Shown one piece after another: positions 1-5,265 of a DNA stretch of 5,265 nt. Numbering within the stretch: position 1 is the first letter of the stretch; every line of letters starts with the position of its first letter. The DNA is taken from the NCBI GenBank assembly GCA_024638355.1, contig JAHEKO010000135.1, forward strand, positions 1-5,265, in the 5' to 3' direction. The notes below the pieces were generated by a model. It did not search any database, had not been told where the DNA came from, and worked only from the letters and a program-made list of their open reading frames with translations. This stretch comes from Acidobacteriota bacterium (lineage in GTDB: Bacteria > Acidobacteriota > Thermoanaerobaculia > Multivoradales > JAHEKO01). Position numbers and translations under genes: made by a program.

Positions 1-344
1 ATCGCGCTCTCGTCGAAGCTGTGCGAGAGGACGAAGAAGTAGGCGGCCTGGAGCTCGGTCCCCTCCTCGCTCACCAGCTCGAAGGCCCACTCGCCCTCGG
101 GCTCCTCGGCGAGCGCCTGCACGTACGCCACCCGCGAGGTGTCGATGGCCAGCTCCCCCATGAGTCGCTTGCCGCGGATCACCTGCACGAAGACCGTCGA
201 CCCGTCGATCGAGAAGTGCCAGTGCAGGTCTTCGTCGTCGAAGAGCAGGGCGTCCTGGGTCCCGGCGCGCAGGATGCAGTTGACGTGCTGCAGGATCCAC
301 TGCCAGAACGTCTCGAACGAAAGGGTAGGGGTCGATTCGGACAT
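1..344 (-). CDS. Unrecognised small acidic protein, 3' end outside window
   Basis: ATG at 344-342 opens 114 codons that run off the left edge without a stop. It is the first usable start after an in-frame TAG upstream. I do not recognise the family. The product begins MSESTPTLSFETFWQWILQH. It is rich in Asp/Glu and aromatic residues, with a HWHFS cluster at residues 41-45 and alternating hydrophobic stretches at about 50-56, 62-67 and 100-108 that look like beta strands. There is no signal peptide or membrane segment, so a soluble cytoplasmic protein is likely; the single Cys is at 23. Codon use is GC-rich like its neighbours, and the two open frames on the opposite strand are shadows of it. 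It lies 88 bp after the VWA gene on the same strand and could be co-transcribed, but its ribosome-binding site is poor. The call as a real gene rests on codon bias, clean start context and a protein-like composition. Confidence 0.65.
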   Translation of the reverse strand, partial: MSESTPTLSFETFWQWILQHVNCILRAGTQDALLFDDEDLHWHFSIDGSTVFVQVIRGKRLMGELAIDTSRVAYVQALAEEPEGEWAFELVSEEGTELQAAYFFVLSHSFDESA

Positions 345-345
345 A

Positions 346-358
346 GGGGATGAGCCCC
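346..358 (-). other. Small hairpin just before the start codon of the leftmost gene
   Basis: On the minus strand GGGG-CTCAT-CCCC ends one base before the ATG at 344. It is a perfect 4-bp all-GC stem with a 5-base loop. The GGGG arm is the only Shine-Dalgarno-like sequence ahead of this start, about 10 bases from it, so folding would hide it. The stem is short and could be chance in GC-rich DNA. Confidence 0.3.
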
Positions 359-414
359 GAGGCAGTCTACAGCTCTAGCGCTGGCTTGCCCCTACCCGTT
401 CCCGGCGGGCGCGA

Positions 415-431
415 GAGAGCGCGTAGCTCTC
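415..431 (-). other. Inverted repeat right after the VWA gene stop
   Basis: On the minus strand GAGAGC-TACGC-GCTCTC forms a perfect 6-bp stem with a 5-base loop, starting one base after the TAA at 435-433. A flanking G and T could add one wobble pair. No T-run follows (the next bases are TCGCGCCC), so it is not a canonical Rho-independent terminator. It could protect the 3' end of an upstream message or weakly attenuate into the small gene at 344. The remainder of the 345-432 gap shows no convincing promoter. Confidence 0.35.
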
Positions 432-432
432 C

Positions 433-2940
433 TTACGGATAGTAGCCGCTCAGCGTCCTCGGGGTCAGATCCTTGTGGGCCAGCTTGACCTCGATCTCGC
501 GGAAGGACTCGGGGTCCTCCTGGTTGGACGACTGATAGGTGAGCAGGTACTGCGACCGGAGCTCTTGCTGGATCAGCGAGTAGACCTCCGAGAGCTGGGC
601 CAGGTCGTCGAGGAAGAAGGCCCGCCCGCCGGTCTCGTCGGCGAGCTGCTCGAGCTTCGCTCGCACGTCCGCTCCGCCGCGGAAGAGACCGATGGCGTAG
701 AGGGTGACACCCGCCCGGCGGGCGTAGTCGAGGGTCTCCTCGAAGTCGAACCGGCTCGCCTCGTCGCGGCCGTCGGAGAGCAGCAGCAGCGCGCGCTGGC
801 CACGCACGCTGGCGAAGTAGTAGAGGCCGAACATCACGCTGTCGTAGAGCGCGGTCTCGCCTTCGGCGGTGAGGCCGGCAAGGCCGCCGCCGAGCCGACG
901 CAGGTCGTTGGTCAGGCCGACCGCCAGCCGCGGCAGCCGATTGAAGGTGATCACCGCGGCCCGGTCGCGGGGCGTGAGCGCTTCCTGGAAGAAGCGCAGG
1001 GCCGCGACGCGGGTGTAGTCGAGCAGCGGCCCCATCGACGCCGAGTTGTCGAACAGGATGCCGACGTGGATCGCCTGGTCTTCGACGGTCTCGAACTTGA
1101 GCAGCTCCTGGCGCTCCTTGTCCTCGAACACCTCGAAGTCGGCCGACTCGAGGCCGAGCACCGGCCGACCGGCCGGGTCGAGCACGGTGGTGTAGAGCTC
1201 GACCATCTGCACGTCGATCTGCTCGAGATGATCGGGAGCGTTGATGAAGACGAGGTCCTCGGCCGCCCGACCGTCGCCCAGATAGGCCACCGCCCGCACG
1301 TAGATCAGCTCCCCGACCGGCGGCAGCGCGATCGGCTGCGCGAACGGCGGCTGGTAGAGGGTCGCGATCAGGTTGTCGTTCAGGTAGTACTCGAGCCGCT
1401 CGAGGCCCTGGCCCCGGGGCACCTCGATGCGCGCCCGGGCGAGCAGGCTGCGGCTGTAGGTCACCCCGGCGCGCGGCTCGAGCAGCTTGACGGCGAAGCG
1501 CTCGCCGGCGGCGTTGAGCTGGATCTCGTCGGCCGCCACCACCTCGCCGGCCGAGTCGATCGCCTCTACCCGCAGCGCGTGGGGCTCGGGAAACTCGCCG
1601 AGGTCGATCTCGACGTTGTAGGGGGGTCGGGTCTTGGTCAGGAGCCGGCGGTCGTCGAGGATGAAGGCGACCTTGGCGATCTCCTCGCCGACGGCGAGGG
1701 TGTCGAAGCGCACCAGGCCGCGCTGCAGGAGCGAGCGCGGCGGCACGATCCGGATCGAGGTGTCGCCGCGCTCGACGGCCGCCGTGGCCTCGGCGAAGAG
1801 CTTGGCGGTGGTCGAGTCGAGCACCGTCGGGGGCGTGAACCGATTCTCGACCGCCGGCACCACGAGCTGGTTCTCGTAGCGGAAGTACGACTCGCCGTTC
1901 AGGTCCTCGAGCCTCAGGATGAGCCGGTACTCCCCCGGCCGCAGATAGCGCTGGAAGGCCAGCGGGATCTCGATCCCCAGGTAGTCGTCGACGGGAAACG
2001 AGAACTTGTAGCGGAAGTTCTCGAACAGCTTGTCCTCGCGGATGACCTCGCCGGTCAGCTCGAAGTTGTAGGAGCGGAAGCCGAGGCTGTCCCCCACCGC
2101 GATCGCTTCGACCGGCACGGTCAGCATCCCCTGCATTACCGTCCGATGCTGATAGCGGCCGGGGTGGCTGAACGCGATGTCGGCGTCGAAGGTGTCGGCG
2201 TCCTCCGGAAGCGCGGTGGTGAACGCTTGAAAGGTCGCCAGCCACTCCTGGTTCCTCGGACGCGGCTTCGACACCATCCCCTGGAAGGCGAGCTGCCAGT
2301 CGACGCCGCGGCCGCGAATCGAGCTCGCCGCGACCTGGAGCTTCTCGCCGCCGATGCAGCGGCTCGCCTGGCTGATCTGGATCTCGGCGTTGCCGACCGA
2401 AGGGTGCCAGAGGAACGCCGGCTTGTCGCGCGGGGTCAGGAAGATCAGCAGCACCTCGTAGGAGACGTGCTCGCTGCCGCTGTAGAACCAGATCTCGGCC
2501 GAGCTGTAGCTGCCCGAGCAGCGGATCTCCTCGCGAACCGCCGGATCGCCGTGCACCATGTAGATCCTGGCCCGGTCGTCGCCGAGGTTGCCGTAGAGGG
2601 CGCGCGCCTGCAGCACCCTGCGGGTGTAGCGCTCCTTGAGCTCGTTGCGCGCGGTCTCGGGATGAGGGTCGCGCTCACGCCAGAAGCGATCGATGAAAGC
2701 ATCGCGCTGGTAGTCGGTCGCGAGGCCCCTGAAGACCCGCTTCTCGCTGCTCAGAATCAGCGGGTCGACCTCGACCAGCCAAGCCTCGTGACGCTCGTTG
2801 AGGGGCGCCTTGGTCGCGAGCCCGGGGGTCGCGAGCAGGCAGAGGGCCACCAGGATCGGCGCGGCGAAAGGGCCCGCGCCCCGGCGCGGGCGACGGCTCG
2901 CTCCGCCCCGGCCGTGGTCTCTCTGGCTCCGCCGTCTCAC
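433..2940 (-). CDS. Exported GWxTD-type / Ig-like / VWA-domain protein
   Basis: An 835-residue secreted protein with a GTG start at 2940 and a TAA stop. GTG is the first start after an in-frame TAG at 2958-2956, and the next candidate (Val31) would cut the signal peptide. Residues 1-20 carry nine Arg. Residues 25-41 are a hydrophobic export segment ending ATPGLA, so cleavage near 42 by signal peptidase I is likely; there is no lipobox. Residues about 51-140 match the GWxTD family (ATDYQRDAFIDRFWRERDP at 74-92, RARIYMVHGDP at 123-133), though the signature itself has decayed to NLGDD at 118-122. Beta-rich sequence follows, then two Ig-like modules (about 396-476 and 482-567). Residues 577-615 are the linker typical of acidobacterial VWFA-related proteins. 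The VWA domain (about 624-795) has a complete MIDAS: DNSAS at 631-635, T696 and D723. The mature chain has only two cysteines, C141 and C195. The gene lies 15 bp after a lytic transglycosylase gene. The family's function is unknown; a metal-dependent protein-binding role outside the cytoplasm is inferred. Confidence 0.88.
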   Translation of the reverse strand: MRRRSQRDHGRGGASRRPRRGAGPFAAPILVALCLLATPGLATKAPLNERHEAWLVEVDPLILSSEKRVFRGLATDYQRDAFIDRFWRERDPHPETARNELKERYTRRVLQARALYGNLGDDRARIYMVHGDPAVREEIRCSGSYSSAEIWFYSGSEHVSYEVLLIFLTPRDKPAFLWHPSVGNAEIQISQASRCIGGEKLQVAASSIRGRGVDWQLAFQGMVSKPRPRNQEWLATFQAFTTALPEDADTFDADIAFSHPGRYQHRTVMQGMLTVPVEAIAVGDSLGFRSYNFELTGEVIREDKLFENFRYKFSFPVDDYLGIEIPLAFQRYLRPGEYRLILRLEDLNGESYFRYENQLVVPAVENRFTPPTVLDSTTAKLFAEATAAVERGDTSIRIVPPRSLLQRGLVRFDTLAVGEEIAKVAFILDDRRLLTKTRPPYNVEIDLGEFPEPHALRVEAIDSAGEVVAADEIQLNAAGERFAVKLLEPRAGVTYSRSLLARARIEVPRGQGLERLEYYLNDNLIATLYQPPFAQPIALPPVGELIYVRAVAYLGDGRAAEDLVFINAPDHLEQIDVQMVELYTTVLDPAGRPVLGLESADFEVFEDKERQELLKFETVEDQAIHVGILFDNSASMGPLLDYTRVAALRFFQEALTPRDRAAVITFNRLPRLAVGLTNDLRRLGGGLAGLTAEGETALYDSVMFGLYYFASVRGQRALLLLSDGRDEASRFDFEETLDYARRAGVTLYAIGLFRGGADVRAKLEQLADETGGRAFFLDDLAQLSEVYSLIQQELRSQYLLTYQSSNQEDPESFREIEVKLAHKDLTPRTLSGYYP

Positions 2941-2953
2941 TGCCGGACGATGA

Positions 2954-2957
2954 TCCT
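2954..2957 (-). promoter_or_regulatory. Weak Shine-Dalgarno overlapping the upstream stop codon
   Basis: Minus-strand AGGA sits inside TAGGAT, where TAG is the stop of the transglycosylase gene. It lies 13 bases from the GTG at 2940, longer than the usual 5-9. No better site is present in the 15-bp gap. Ribosomes finishing the upstream gene would therefore end on this site, which suggests translational coupling. Confidence 0.4.
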
Positions 2958-4527
2958 ATCGACAGTCCGGAATGCGCAGCGTCTGACCGACCCGGATCAT
3001 GTAGCGCGGGCCGCGGACGCGGTTGATCTCCGCCAGCTCGCGCAGCCCGACGCACGGATAGCGGGAGGCGATCCGGCCCAGGGTGTCGCCGCTCCGCACC
3101 TGGTAGGAGAACATGCTCGGCCGGGCGGGGTAGTTGGCCTCGTTGAGCTCGCGCGCGCTCGCCAGAAGCTCGCCTTCGATACAGTTCGCCTCGTAGGTCC
3201 CGACCACCCGCGCGGGGATCACGACCTCGTCGCCGGCGTCGATCCGTCGGCCGGCCTCGCGGCGCGGGTTGAGGTTGCGCAGGGTCCGGAACCAGCCGGT
3301 CGGGCTGCCCTCCTGCCCCAGGCATACCGCGAGCTCGGCCAGCGAGATCTCGTTGCGCAGGCGCAGCCGCTCGGTGTTCGTTTCGAGCTCGGGCAGCTCC
3401 AGGTTGTAGCGCTCCGGCTCGAGAAAGAGAAGCGCGGCGGCCAGCACCCGCGGCACGTAGTCGCGCGTCTCGCGCGGGAACTGGTAGTAGACGCGGCGGT
3501 CCCAGAAGGGCGTCTCGCCGTAGCTGCGCTGGATCCGACGCATGCGATTCTCGCCGCCGTTGTAGGCGGCCAGCACCTTCTCCAGGTCGTTGTTGAACCG
3601 GACCAGGTTGTCGTTCAGGTAGGCGACGTTGGCACGGGTGGCGGAGGCGGGATCGAGGCGCTGGTCGAAGCCGCCCACCTCGCGCAGCCCGTAGGCACGG
3701 CCGGTCGACCGTATGAACTGCAGCGGTCCCGCCGCGCCGGCGCGCGAGTAGGCGTGCACCTTGCCCCCGCTCTCGGTGGCCAGCATGCCGAAGAGGAGCG
3801 CCTCGGGAAGACCCGCGTCTTCGTAGATCGGCGCCATCTGGGAGCGCAGGAACTGGTAGTTGTGCCACGAGCTGAGCAGGTTCGGGCGCATCCAGGTGAG
3901 CCAGTCGTCGAGGGCGGCCTTCACCGGGCCGTTGACGTTGATCAGCTCGCGCAGATCGGTGCCGCGAAAGAGGTTGGCCGAGCGCTCGACTTCGGCCGGA
4001 TCCGCTCGGTAGAGCTCGGGCACGGCCGCGTCGGGATCGTCGCCGCCCGGCTCCGTCTCGAACTCGCTGGCGAACTCGACCAGCCGGAACCCCTGGTCCT
4101 GGAGCGCCGAGTTCTGCTGATCGAGCAGATAGTCGTAGGCGGCGAAGAAGACGTCGAGATCGCAGTCGTCGCGCCGCGAGCACTCGAGCGTGCCGAGTCG
4201 GATGGCGGCCGTCGCCGCGGCCACCTGCTCGCCGCCCAGCGCCTGCTCGCCCTCGAGCACCAGGCCGAGGCCCTCTTCAAACTGCTGGATCTGGGTCTCC
4301 AGCTCGGCGTAGAGGCGCTCCAGCTCGGCGGCGGCCGCCGCCGGATCGGTCTGTTCGCCTGCCGTGCCGGCCGCGGCGGGCGGCGTCGCCGGCTCGATGC
4401 TCACCTTGACCGCCGGATTGGCTCGCGGCGGGCGGCTGCCCGACCCGCATGCCGAAAGCGCCAGAGCGGCGCTCAAGGCCAACGCCACCGTAGAGCCCAC
4501 TTTCCATTTCACCTGTCTGTCCGTCAC
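2956..4527 (-). CDS. MltD-like lytic transglycosylase lipoprotein with LysM
   Basis: A 523-residue murein lytic transglycosylase that would cleave the MurNAc-GlcNAc bond of peptidoglycan to leave 1,6-anhydro-MurNAc ends. GTG at 4527 is the first start after an in-frame TGA at 4599-4597, and GGGGGA lies 6 bases upstream. The signal peptide ends in a perfect lipobox LSAC, giving lipid-anchored Cys27; with no Asp at +2, outer-membrane sorting is plausible. Residues 28-60 are a Pro/Ala linker. Residues 63-220 are helical and not recognised. The catalytic domain (about 230-340) has the family 1 motifs: ATESGG with catalytic Glu252, GAAGPLQF at 264-271 and AYNGGE at 321-326. RDYVPRVLAA at 355-364 is typical of MltD relatives. 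A degenerate LysM-like unit spans about 395-450 and a clear LysM spans 472-522 (YQVRSGDTLGRIA). Six further cysteines (116, 122, 402, 449, 492, 522) could form three disulfides. MltD similarity is at domain level, so I do not assign the symbol. Confidence 0.93.
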   Translation of the reverse strand: MTDRQVKWKVGSTVALALSAALALSACGSGSRPPRANPAVKVSIEPATPPAAAGTAGEQTDPAAAAAELERLYAELETQIQQFEEGLGLVLEGEQALGGEQVAAATAAIRLGTLECSRRDDCDLDVFFAAYDYLLDQQNSALQDQGFRLVEFASEFETEPGGDDPDAAVPELYRADPAEVERSANLFRGTDLRELINVNGPVKAALDDWLTWMRPNLLSSWHNYQFLRSQMAPIYEDAGLPEALLFGMLATESGGKVHAYSRAGAAGPLQFIRSTGRAYGLREVGGFDQRLDPASATRANVAYLNDNLVRFNNDLEKVLAAYNGGENRMRRIQRSYGETPFWDRRVYYQFPRETRDYVPRVLAAALLFLEPERYNLELPELETNTERLRLRNEISLAELAVCLGQEGSPTGWFRTLRNLNPRREAGRRIDAGDEVVIPARVVGTYEANCIEGELLASARELNEANYPARPSMFSYQVRSGDTLGRIASRYPCVGLRELAEINRVRGPRYMIRVGQTLRIPDCR

Positions 4528-4533
4528 GCTCGA

Positions 4534-4539
4534 TCCCCC
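4534..4539 (-). promoter_or_regulatory. Ribosome binding site for the lytic transglycosylase
   Basis: Minus-strand GGGGGA ends 6 bases before the GTG at 4527. This supports GTG 4527 over the in-frame GTG codons at 4512 (Val6) and 4500 (Val10), which have weaker upstream sequence. Confidence 0.55.
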
Positions 4540-4629
4540 ACTCGCTGTTGCCGCCGACGGCGTGCAACCTCGGTGCCACCGTCCCGCGCAGGAACGTCAT
4601 CCGCGCTGCGAAACAATGGTACGCGACGG

Positions 4630-4641
4630 CCGAGCTCTCGG
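4630..4641. repeat. Near-perfect 12-bp inverted repeat between SDR and transglycosylase genes
   Basis: CCGAG-CT-CTCGG is a 5-bp inverted repeat around two central bases, beginning 28 bp past the SDR stop in the 141-bp gap (4528-4668). As RNA it could fold only with a shortened stem, and no T-run follows, so a terminator is unlikely. It might be an operator half-site pair or chance. I found no convincing -35/-10 pair in the gap, though a GC-rich promoter could be missed by eye. Confidence 0.2.
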
Positions 4642-4668
4642 TTGTGACGTACACGGCTCCGCCGCCGC

Positions 4669-5265
4669 TCAGCCCACCCGATCCTCGAGCGCCTCGGCGA
4701 CGCCGATCTCCGCGAAGAACCTCTCGCGCAGCTCCCGCGATCTCCGGTTCAGATCCTCCACGGTCCCACCGCCGGTCACGGGGTCGACCACGACGCGCAG
4801 CGGGCGGCTCCCCGGCTCCGCCTCGATCGCTCGCACCAGGGCAACGGCCACCATCCGCGGGTCGGGCGACGCCGCCTCGAGCCTGGCCACGAAGCCCGCC
4901 CACATCGCCGCGGGCACGTCGGCCAGCTCGCCGTAGCTCGCCGCTCGGTCGCCATCGTTGGCCGGCACGATGCGAGCGGCGTGGCCGGTCTCGAAGGCGC
5001 CCGGCTCGACGATGACCACATCGACGCCGGTGCCGGCCAGCTCCAGCCGGTAGCTTTCGGCCAGCGCTTCGAGCGCCCACTTGGACGCGGCATAGGGGGC
5101 GACGAAGGGGACGACGAAGCGCCCGAAGGTGCTCGACACGTGCGCCAGAAGCCCCGAGCCCGCCGCCCGCATCGCCGGCAGCACCGCGCGATTGACGCGC
5201 TGGGCGCCGAACAGGTTGACTTCGAACAGGTCGCGCATCTCGGCCGCGGTGAACGCCTCGGCCAT
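4669..5265 (-). CDS. Short-chain dehydrogenase/reductase, N-terminus outside window
   Basis: The last 198 codons of a classical SDR, an NAD(P)-dependent oxidoreductase of the cytoplasm with unknown substrate; TGA stop at 4671-4669. Numbering from the window edge, FEVNLFG (14-20) is the beta4/alpha5 region, VSSTFG (43-48) supplies catalytic Ser45, and YAASK (58-62) supplies Tyr58 and Lys62. The Ser-Tyr gap of 13 is usual for the family. VEPGAFET (86-93) follows beta6, where the cofactor nicotinamide and substrate loop sit. The C-terminal part (about 100-198) is variable and substrate-defining, with RPLRVVVDP near 154-162. Full-length classical SDRs run about 250-300 residues, so roughly 70-90 N-terminal residues, including the TGxxxGIG nucleotide-binding motif, lie beyond the right edge. 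The Met at 5265-5263 aligns inside the fold and is not the true start. It is separated by 141 bp from the transglycosylase gene, and its link to the envelope pair is unclear. Confidence 0.92.
   Translation of the reverse strand: MAEAFTAAEMRDLFEVNLFGAQRVNRAVLPAMRAAGSGLLAHVSSTFGRFVVPFVAPYAASKWALEALAESYRLELAGTGVDVVIVEPGAFETGHAARIVPANDGDRAASYGELADVPAAMWAGFVARLEAASPDPRMVAVALVRAIEAEPGSRPLRVVVDPVTGGGTVEDLNRRSRELRERFFAEIGVAEALEDRVG

Noticed and set aside
21..378. Two short plus-strand open frames at the left end.
   Set aside because: Both lie opposite the minus-strand gene starting at 344, which has more protein-like composition and a clean start.
415..431. Hairpin after the VWA gene as a Rho-independent terminator.
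   Set aside because: There is no T-run after the stem on the minus strand, and the stem has only six pairs. It is kept only as an inverted repeat.
392..2245. A 617-codon minus-strand open frame in another phase inside the VWA gene.
   Set aside because: The translation is mostly Arg/Ala/Gly/Pro with no domains, and the overlapping frame encodes a complete VWA domain.
2860..2940. Arg-rich N-terminus of the VWA protein as a Tat signal.
   Set aside because: SRRPRR lacks the FLK-type residues after the twin arginines, and the hydrophobic core looks like an ordinary Sec signal. The LxxC near C34 is also not a valid lipobox, because Leu precedes the Cys.
475..4647. A 1,390-codon open frame on the plus strand opposite both envelope genes and part of the gap.
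   Set aside because: It is codon-aligned with both minus-strand genes, which share one frame. Stops in it would need sense codons TTA, CTA or TCA, which GC-rich genes avoid. Its translation is low-complexity (Leu/Val/Arg/Glu-rich) with no domain, whereas the minus strand carries clear domains and motifs.
4610..4660. Possible promoter (TTGTTT or TACCAT elements) and a TGT-N5-ACA operator ahead of the transglycosylase gene.
   Set aside because: No hexamer pair with 16-18 bp spacing comes close to consensus, and the TGT/ACA pair is too short to separate from chance.
4277..5080. Open frame on the minus strand overlapping the SDR, the gap and the start of the transglycosylase, plus plus-strand frames in the same area.
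   Set aside because: They overlap two genes identified by motifs, and their translations are Arg/Gly/Ala/Ser-rich shadows of GC-rich coding sequence.
5263..5265. ATG at the right edge as the start of a 198-residue SDR.
   Set aside because: The nucleotide-binding TGxxxGIG motif would be missing, and the Met aligns just before the NLFG strand in the middle of the fold. The gene is cut by the window.

Overview
This is a high-GC (by eye about two thirds G+C) bacterial window with four protein-coding genes, all read leftward on the minus strand. Genes that can be checked have strong third-position G/C bias. The likeliest source is an Acidobacteriota or related deep-branching didermic lineage. That inference rests on a 'GWxTD'-type N-terminal region joined to an 'acidobacterial VWFA-related' C-terminal domain, families I know mainly from such phyla. 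No RNA gene, insertion sequence, CRISPR array, origin or prophage feature is visible.

Layout in transcription order (right to left): (1) 5265-4669, the C-terminal two thirds of a classical short-chain dehydrogenase/reductase, cut by the window edge; (2) a 141-bp gap; (3) 4527-2956, a lipoprotein MltD-like lytic transglycosylase with a C-terminal LysM domain and a degenerate LysM-like unit before it; (4) a 15-bp gap; (5) 2940-433, an exported 835-residue protein with a GWxTD-type N-terminal region, two Ig-like beta modules and a C-terminal von Willebrand A domain with an intact metal-binding (MIDAS) motif; (6) an 88-bp gap with two small hairpins; (7) 344-1, the first 114 codons of an acidic protein I do not recognise.

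The core is the tightly packed pair of envelope genes. One encodes a lipid-anchored murein hydrolase. The other encodes a secreted protein with a protein-binding VWA domain. Both start with GTG, they lie 15 bp apart, and they share a reading frame. The upstream TAG stop overlaps the only Shine-Dalgarno-like AGGA before the second gene, so translational coupling is plausible. I infer that both act in the cell envelope, but nothing in the sequence proves that they interact. The SDR gene is an ordinary metabolic enzyme with no clear link to the pair.

The best candidate for something under-described is the GWxTD-Ig-Ig-VWA architecture paired with a lytic transglycosylase. Everything else looks like ordinary chromosome. 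A plus-strand frame of more than 1,300 codons opposite the two envelope genes is explained by codon bias and is rejected as a gene.
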